Of a DNA stretch of 64,000 bases, positions 57,375-64,000 are shown piece by piece. The notes beneath the pieces were generated by a model that did no database searches, was not told the DNA's origin, and saw nothing but the letters and a program-made list of their open reading frames with translations. The stretch is from positions 77,365,460 to 77,429,459 of the forward strand of contig CM055317.2 of the NCBI GenBank assembly GCA_029255685.2. The letters run 5' to 3'. Made by a program: the position numbers and the translations under genes. Numbering within the stretch: the stretch's first letter is position 1; each line of letters starts with the position of its first letter. Source of the DNA: Silene conica (taxonomy: Eukaryota; Streptophyta; Magnoliopsida; Caryophyllales; Caryophyllaceae).

Positions 57375-58566
57375 CTAGTGTAACACCCGTGAAAAATCAC
57401 GGGGTTGTGTACACTCATTTTTAAAGACGATGTCGGTATATTTATTTCAATATATAGCAATTCTGTTTATTCGGACGAATTTTTTTTTAACGGGATGTTT
57501 GAATATAAGATATATTCGGTAAAAAGGTGAATTTCTTGGTGCACTAATTTTCGAATAGCTATTAGTAATGATATAATATTTGGATTACTTATGATAACAT
57601 TAATGAATAAGGTATATAAGAAAAAACGATAGACGACTAAAAAGAGATTAAATAACTAATAATGAGTAGTTTGGAAAGTTATTGTCTTTTGATGAGTTAC
57701 TTACGGAACATAATTTGACGGACAAATACGATGAACAAAATAACTAATCGGGTACAAATATAAATTAAATGGGTGTATTAAAATTCGATAACCCAACACG
57801 AAAATTACAGTTTCTCGAAAACCTCCTTGTAAACAACATTTGTTGTTGTATTAGTCATCCCTCCTTCTTCATCAAGAAGTAGCACTTTTAGACGTTTCTT
57901 ACTCGTGACCCTGGATATAGCAACGTACAGTTGGCCATGAGAGACATATCATTCTGAGATGGATACAATGTTGCTTTACCATTAGTAGGTGAAGATGATG
58001 CTGGCAGTTGGATGTCTGGACATGGTTGTAAAGATTGCGAAAAATCAATCACTGCAACATCAACTCGTGCAGAGTAAAACAGTATGTATATGAGGAAATA
58101 CGTAAGCTATTTAAATAAACCGAATCCACGTACCGATTGATGTTGATAATAAATTAAATTTTATATATTACAAAACTGAAAATTTAAGTAATCTAAGATA
58201 TTTAAATTAAGTCATTTATAACATATAATTTATATACTAAAAAACTGAAAATTTAACTGAAAACTTAAGTAATTTATAACATAAAAATTTAAGTAATTTA
58301 AGATATTTAATATAAAAAAAATAAAATTAGATTAAGTTTTATATATTAAAAAACTGATAATAATATAAAAATCGATTGTAACAAATCTTTTAATAATGGA
58401 TGTGTAAATAAAACAATTTTAAAAAATAATAAATTATTGATCGTATCCATTTCGGTTATAGCAATTACGTATCCATTTCATGCAAAGACCAAAAGCAAAT
58501 TAAGTTTTATATATTACAAAACTGAAAATCATAAAAAATCGATTGTAACAAAAATTTAATAATGAA
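57375..58566 (-). mobile_element. Helitron on the minus strand, 3' part with helicase remnant
   Basis: On the minus strand the sequence ends TCACGGGTGTTACACTAG at 57375, followed by T (57374), with the hairpin at 57382-57404. The terminus is nearly identical to the one at 22550. A helicase remnant lies 430 bp inside on the same strand. The region 58140-58566 consists of AT-rich repeats of about 170 bp (TTTTATATATTACAAAACTG, TCGATTGTAACAAA, AATGGATGTGTAAATAAAAC) and continues after 60550 beyond the nested Helitron. The 5' end was not found. Confidence 0.7.
57805..57945 (-). pseudogene. Helitron RepHel helicase, C-terminal remnant
   Basis: Minus-strand translation gives HGQLYVAISRVTSKKRLKVL followed by LLDEEGG, ending KEVFEKL and TAA (57807-57805). 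HGQLYVA-SRVTS is the hallmark last motif of the Pif1-like helicase of plant Helitrons. Upstream the frame is broken (a related frame reads ARVDVAVIDFSQSLQP). Only this tail survives. Confidence 0.75.
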
Positions 58567-60550
58567 TCTATATATAAGTATAAAAGAAGAACCGCTACTC
58601 ATTAAACTTGACACGTGTCACGCTACCGTTAATTTTTTTCCCGCCTAATCCAACCCCTAAAGATGCATACAAATAATTATTTCAATATTGCCTTTCTAGA
58701 TTATTACCTTCCTTAAAAAACTATCCTATTATTCTTCAAGAATATATTTCCCTAAATACAATTTTTTTAGCTTTTAGTGTCATAGTATCCGTTTAGTCAT
58801 ACATTAATTTTTGCAATTATTTATTATTATAGTTGAGTTTTGATATAAGTTTTATGCTTCGCTAAGTTGATTTATACAAATATCATCCATATATAATGTT
58901 ATATCTTATTAGAACAGTGTAAAAAATTTCAAGGTATTTGTTCATTAGATCTTTTATCAACAAATTTAATTAATATTTTTACTTTTATCAATAAATTTCA
59001 AGATATAAAAAAGATAAATGTGAATTGTAGGTTTTAAAATGATTTTATCACTCTATTTCGAAAAAAAGAACATACATCAGAATTCAGATGTACTATTTTA
59101 GGCCTAACTTTTAATTTTTAGTTGAGCTTATGTGAATTTTTTCTAACTTTTTTGAAGTTTATAAGTTATATTTTAATTTTTTTCCGCAAATTTTTGATGA
59201 GTTTATATGTAATGTTTTTGAAATATATTGTAATTTTTGAGCATAATGTTTAAATAACAAATTTAGATATTTTATAATAAAATTAATAATCTTTAAAACA
59301 ACTCTCGAAAATTTTATTATAAAATTCAGAAACTTTACAACTACAACCGATGGTAGTACATCAGATACATAATCTACTTCATGTCGAGCTTTTAATAAAT
59401 TTTGTAATTTGTAATATAACTTCACATAGTTTACTGTATAATTTTTTTTCGATGTTTGAACTCATTGACTATAATGCAGGTCAATTACGTACCCTACTTT
59501 TTCTTAACTATTACATATTTCTGGCAACTTTTGTGTTTTTCTTTTTAAATATTTTGTATTAAATTGGATCAACAAATGACGTGAAACATTTATTCTTGCG
59601 GGTTGCGGGTCAATATTTTCGGGTTCTTTACCCTGAAAAATCGGATCAAATCAAGTCGGGTAGGGCCAGGTTTACGGGTCGAGTCATGTTTTGACAGGTG
59701 TAAAGCACACATAACCTTTTTTATTGGTCTTCTTAATCCTTCTTTTATTTCCCCAAAAGCATCAAATTTAATAATACACCATTCAAATATTTTTTTCAAT
59801 CCTACATTTATGATATTGGGTTTAATTTGGTTTTGGAAGCGGGTGTATATACTCACCGGTTCTTATGAGCGATCCTGAATTCATTGGTTAAAACTGTTTA
59901 TGGGTAAGCATTTTATTGATTCATCAATTTATTTTACCCTTCTGTCTCAATTATATGTATATACATTTGACTAAAATACAACTCAAAACTTAAAAAAAAA
60001 AGTAAATAAATAATTGGTAGAGACTATATATAAACACAAATTCTTATTTGCAACGACACTATCCGTCGCAAGCTTGTGACGGATACCGTTTTCTCTCACA
60101 AAATACCCACTTTTTCTCTCTCTCCAACACTATTCGTGTGGTCCCCTTTCTCCACTAACTCATTTTATATCCATTTTATCTCACAAAATATCCGTCACAA
60201 ATGGTGACCCGTCGTAAGCAAGATTTACTAATATATAAATTCTTTTGGTCAATCGATTATGGCATTATTGAAGCAGTGTATGGTTAATGCAATTAGACAA
60301 CATTTTAATTTTAATCTAACGTAGTTCAGTTATATAAAATATATACTTTTATTACTATAATACTTTTATTTTGGTCAATCGATTATGGCATTATTGAAGT
60401 AGTGTATGGTTAATGCAATTAGACAACATTTTAATTTTAATCTAACGTAGTTCAGTTATATAAAATATATACTTTTATTACTATAATAATATAAAATTGT
60501 AAAATTTCAACTATACATTCCCGTGCAACTTTGCACGGGTTCTAAACTAG
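58567..60550 (+). mobile_element. Complete non-autonomous Helitron (1,984 bp)
   Basis: Starts TCTATATATAAGTATAAAAG after A58566 and ends with the strong hairpin CCCGTGCAA-CT-TTGCACGGG (60520-60539), TTCTAAA and CTAG (60547-60550), then T60551. The host repeat is interrupted exactly between A and T: AATAATGAA before and TATGTAAATAAAAC after match the uninterrupted sibling AATAATGGATGTGTAAATAA at 58393. No Rep or helicase frame was seen. It contains a 126-bp tandem duplication near the 3' end. Confidence 0.85.
60243..60494. repeat. 126-bp tandem duplication in the Helitron
   Basis: Two adjacent copies starting TTTTGGTCAATCGATTATGG at 60243 and 60369. Only one change is obvious (GAAGCAGTG against GAAGTAGTG), so it is recent. 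Confidence 0.9.
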
Positions 60551-60720
60551 TATGTAAATAAAACAATTACAAAAAATAATACATTATTGATCTACCTTAC
60601 ATTTTCGATAAACCGATAACGTCCTAACAATTTTTTTTTCATTGTAAAATAGCAATGACGTATCCATTTAATATAAACTAACCTTTATCACGTGCAATTT
60701 GCACGGGTATGTCTAAAAGA
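60551..60720 (-). repeat. Continuation of the outer repeat after the nested Helitron
   Basis: TATGTAAATAAAACAATTAC, then ATTATTGATC and GCAATGACGTATCCATTT follow the order of the sibling repeat at 58400-58480. A degenerate hairpin CACGTGCAATTTGCACGGG lies at about 60689-60707 without CTAG. Confidence 0.65.
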
Positions 60721-61284
60721 GTACATATATTAATGTATACACAATATTTAATAAATTAATAAATCATATGCAGACTGTTGAGACTATGAAACTGTCTCAG
60801 TATTTTTAACGTTCGTTAAAATATTTGTTAAGATATATTTTAATAAAAAGTACGTAATTTATTTTACGCGTCTTCCTCTTAAATTTTTGTATTATGACCA
60901 ATCAGAATAACCCAACACACGAGCCCAACATTGTATCATATTGACTTGATTGACTCAAGATTGCTTACCTTTTATTGATTGGTTATTTAAATATTATTTG
61001 CGGTTTTTTCCTAGTGTATTTCTCTGAATTATTATTTAAAGATTAGTTGTTGTTTTTTTCGAGTGTACTTATTGCATATAATCAATTTTTGCATATTATT
61101 TAAAGATTCTTTCCATATCATAATTATCTATATATTTTTTATAAATATTATTTAGAGATTCGTTATCTTCAATAACTGTGAATGTTTTTGCCCTTTTTTC
61201 CAAATGCATAATATTCTTTTCCATAAACATTCTATAGATAGTTAGTTAGGTGGGAAAAGTAATTCGTGAGATTGAATGTAGGGC

Positions 61285-61324
61285 TGACACGTGTGTAGCG
61301 GTTTTTCTTTTATACTTTTATAGT
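61285..61324 (-). mobile_element. Helitron-like 5' end on the minus strand
   Basis: Read on the minus strand, CTATAAAAGTATAAAAGAAA is followed by AACCGCTAC and ACACGTGTCAG, closely matching the start of the Helitron at 58567 (TATAAGTATAAAAGAAGAACCGCTAC). The leading TC is lost. The matching 3' end was not identified. Confidence 0.55.
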
Positions 61325-61370
61325 TTAATAGTCGTGTAGAAAAACAAACTTAAAATAAAAATTACTCAGG

Positions 61371-61486
61371 TATTTCTTATTATCAAATTAATTTCCAATT
61401 ACATTACAAAAACTCGAATAACTCATCCTATTTCTTATTATCAGATTAATTTCCAATTACATTACAAAAACTCGAATAACTCATCC
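61371..61486. repeat. 58-bp tandem duplication
   Basis: Two adjacent copies of TATTTCTTATTATCARATTA onwards, starting at 61371 and 61429, with one visible difference (A/G). Confidence 0.9.
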
Positions 61487-64000
61487 TACTGCAGTATAAA
61501 TATACGGATAGATGGTTCAACTCACTTCTACACAAAGTACATTACAAATTTACATCTAATTTCAATTAATAAGTTTGTGACTACCTCTCAAATCTCCCAA
61601 GTTTAATTATTTTTCTGTTTTCTCAATCACCCGGCTTGTCACTTGTCAAAATATTTTCCTGTAGTTTTACGGATATTGATCTTTTCGTAACCAATCTATT
61701 TCTTGTTTTTGTCAAACCTGCAATATCAATGAACGCAATATAAATGAGTGAATATCTCATAAAAACCAAACTTAGGCCATACATATGTTTATATTTATAT
61801 GGAGTCTATTATATGCAGAGTATTTAAATACAATGACAAAAGTGAATCACAAATTAACTAATCTAGTCAAATTATTAATGCACTTACAACATTAACTCCT
61901 CTTATTTTATTTTTTTTACAAAGACAACTCCTCTTATATTGAAAGGGAAAAGGCTTAAACTAAGTATTAGTAAACTATTAGTTATTGCTACTTAATTGAA
62001 AATATACCAACCCGAAAAAGTAAGGCAAACGATATACCTTATTTTTAATTGTAAGTAATGAATCTATTGTAATTTATTGCATTTGTTTACAATAAAGATG
62101 AAGTATCTTCTGGATGGAAAATCAAAACGTAATACTTAAATGCAATAATGCATTTAATAATTTTGAAGTGCATTAATAATTTTGCAAAAAAATACACAGG
62201 TTCAAAATGCTTAGATTATAATTTGAAGCCAAGGCCAATGAACCTAAACAATAAGACTCGTACTATTGTACCCGGTGGAACTATGCTAATGTCTTACTCC
62301 AGCAAATTTTATTTATTATGGGGGCTACAGGTGCAGCCACGGTATCCCCCTAGATACGTCATTGACATGAGCATGTATAAAAAATACATGTCAAGACGAT
62401 GGTTTCAAGTAATTAAGAAACTATTCGAGTAAAGGAGCAAAGTCATGCGTGATGAATGATCATTTAGATAAGTTGTTTGCCTGTTATAATCTGACAACAA
62501 CAGATTAATGCATATCAAACAATAACCTTCATTTCTAGTAAAAGAACTTAATTCACGCTTTTCTTATAAAATCAGTGCATAATATTATAGAACATGATAA
62601 ATCAAAGATAGGAAAATGCAAATCGAATTTTAACAAAATAATTTAGAACTAAATTAAAAGCAAAAATTCTCATAAATCATTAAAAAAAACGATCTTAAGA
62701 ATGCAAGAGTTTTTACTGTGCAAGAATCACCTATTGAGAAATTGTTACTTTGCATGAAGTTCCTGAACAACAATGAGAAGAAAATAAATTAATGCATGGT
62801 TATACAGTACTATTAAACATATCTTAATTAAATTTAAAAGATGAAGTAGTATAATCTTCATATAAAAAAATCATATCTTAACTGGCTAATTGAAACAAAC
62901 AATAAAACATACAGGGGAAATGATACAATAAACTGGAAACTCCAGCGCAATCACATTGTTAGATTCGTCCCAAATCTTTGATGTTGCAGCCTGTAGCAAA
63001 TATTACAAATTGAAGGATTAATTAACCAAAATAATAAATATAACCATACCAGATATACCTATAAATTACTCCTAGTGAATTTCGCTGTTAAACTCCAATT
63101 ATTTTAAAAAAATTATAAGCTACTATGAAATGATAAAAGGGTAAATGATGCAATCGAGTAAAACTCCATCTTCCCAACTTAGAATTCAAAAAAATGGGTA
63201 AAAATTAACCCGTTGGTTTTTAGGGATATACCGTATCTCCTTGTGCTTCAAGACCCTTTTATCTGATTAATCCTTCAAATTGTATCTGATTAACCCTTTT
63301 ATCTGATTAATCCTTCAAATTGTATCTGATTAAACCCCGGTATTGTAGATATTAGCGCATTTCCCTCTCGTAACATTTTAACCCAACTTCTCCTTTGTTT
63401 AAAAATCCCACTTTTTGATCATTCTTTAGTGAATAATAAAGATAGATCTAGCTCGGAACGTCTCGATCCCTTACACTCCTATTGGAGCCACTTCGGCGCG
63501 AGGTAAGATACTAACTAAATTAGTAATGACAGAAAAGCGAGATATAGTTTGTATACAAACTAAAAAAAGAGTCGAAGTACCTTTCTTACCTTAACCCGCG
63601 AAGATGAAAAATATACTCTGAAATTTCCGACGGCAGTGAGGAAATAGATCCGGATGTTCTGTGAACAGTTCTTTTTTCACAAAAGTAAGAGTTAATCATT
63701 GAGTCTAAATAAGTTAAAATAAATAAATATAAATGAATTTAATTTAGTTTAACCTAAGTTCCTTTATGAACCGCTAAAGGATTTATTTTCGAAACCCTAT
63801 CACTAAACTAAGGCCCGCGGGCTAGAAATCAAAAAATTCTCGAACTCGAGAAAATGCTAATGCTATTAAGGTGCTCGGAAATGGTTGAAGTAGTTGAGAA
63901 TAGGAGGATCACTATGACTATATATGACTATAGCCATTGGTCAATTTACCAAAGACGAATAAAGATTTGTTTGATATTATGGATGACTGGTTACGTAGAG
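61487..64000. other. Mostly unrecognised AT-rich tail of the window
   Basis: No gene could be supported. At 63258-63333 a short duplication repeats ATCTGATTAATCCTTCAAAT. At 62913-62990 there is one possible exon, listed separately. An ORF of 94 codons at 62148 lacks any recognisable motif. Confidence 0.4.
62913..62990 (-). CDS. Possible isolated exon of unknown gene
   Basis: On the minus strand a 78-base open block, AATSKIWDESNNVIALEFPV continuing YCIISP, is bounded by an acceptor-like TTTGCTACAG and a donor-like GTATGT. Its base composition is less AT-rich than its surroundings. I do not recognise the family and found no partner exon, so it may be chance or a gene fragment. Confidence 0.25.

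Noticed and set aside
57375-61326. One 3.95-kb minus-strand Helitron from 61326 to 57375
   Set aside because: The sequence right of 61326 is not the missing half of the MITE interrupted at 57374, so the two ends probably do not belong to one insertion.
62148-62432. 94-codon ORF
   Set aside because: No recognisable motif, AT-rich, no exon signals or neighbours supporting a gene.

Overview
The window is nuclear DNA of a flowering plant, most likely a eudicot. The evidence is multi-exon genes with GT-AG introns, plant-only families (WAT1-related EamA transporter, DETOXIFICATION-type MATE, DUF599), two proteins that appear to carry chloroplast transit peptides, a miR157-type hairpin, a Tat-lineage Ty3/gypsy element, and many plant MITEs and Helitrons. 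I cannot name the species.

Layout. 1-5.3 kb: the 3' exons of a RING-H2 E3 ligase gene (+) and a complete four-exon plastid MurG-like glycosyltransferase gene (-), with a solo LTR between them. 5.3-14 kb: a transposon mosaic (hAT MITEs, a Helitron 3' part, a foldback element). 14.06-14.19 kb: a MIR156/157-family hairpin whose 5' arm holds an exact miR157-type sequence. 15.0-16.3 kb: a two-exon DUF599 membrane protein gene (-). 16.5-22.6 kb: hAT and Tourist MITEs and Helitron ends. 23.0-25.5 kb: a seven-exon WAT1-related transporter gene (+) with three repeats in its introns. 25.9-31.7 kb: nested Helitrons. 32.66-44.05 kb: a full-length but disabled Tat-type gypsy retrotransposon with two nearly identical 645-bp LTRs. 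46-54.4 kb: two tandem eight-exon MATE transporter genes (+) with identical exon lengths. 54.8-57.2 kb: a four-exon chloroplast protein gene (-), tentatively PAP/fibrillin-like. 57.3-61.3 kb: a Helitron that cut into a MITE, containing a helicase remnant and a second, complete Helitron. The last 2.5 kb has almost nothing recognisable.

The cellular genes are independent units with no operon logic: protein ubiquitination, a relic of the peptidoglycan pathway in plastids, miR157 control of SPL factors, and transporters. The strongest structural signals are the nested insertions. Target-site duplications, an interrupted MITE and an uninterrupted sibling repeat let several transposon ends be placed to the base from this sequence alone.
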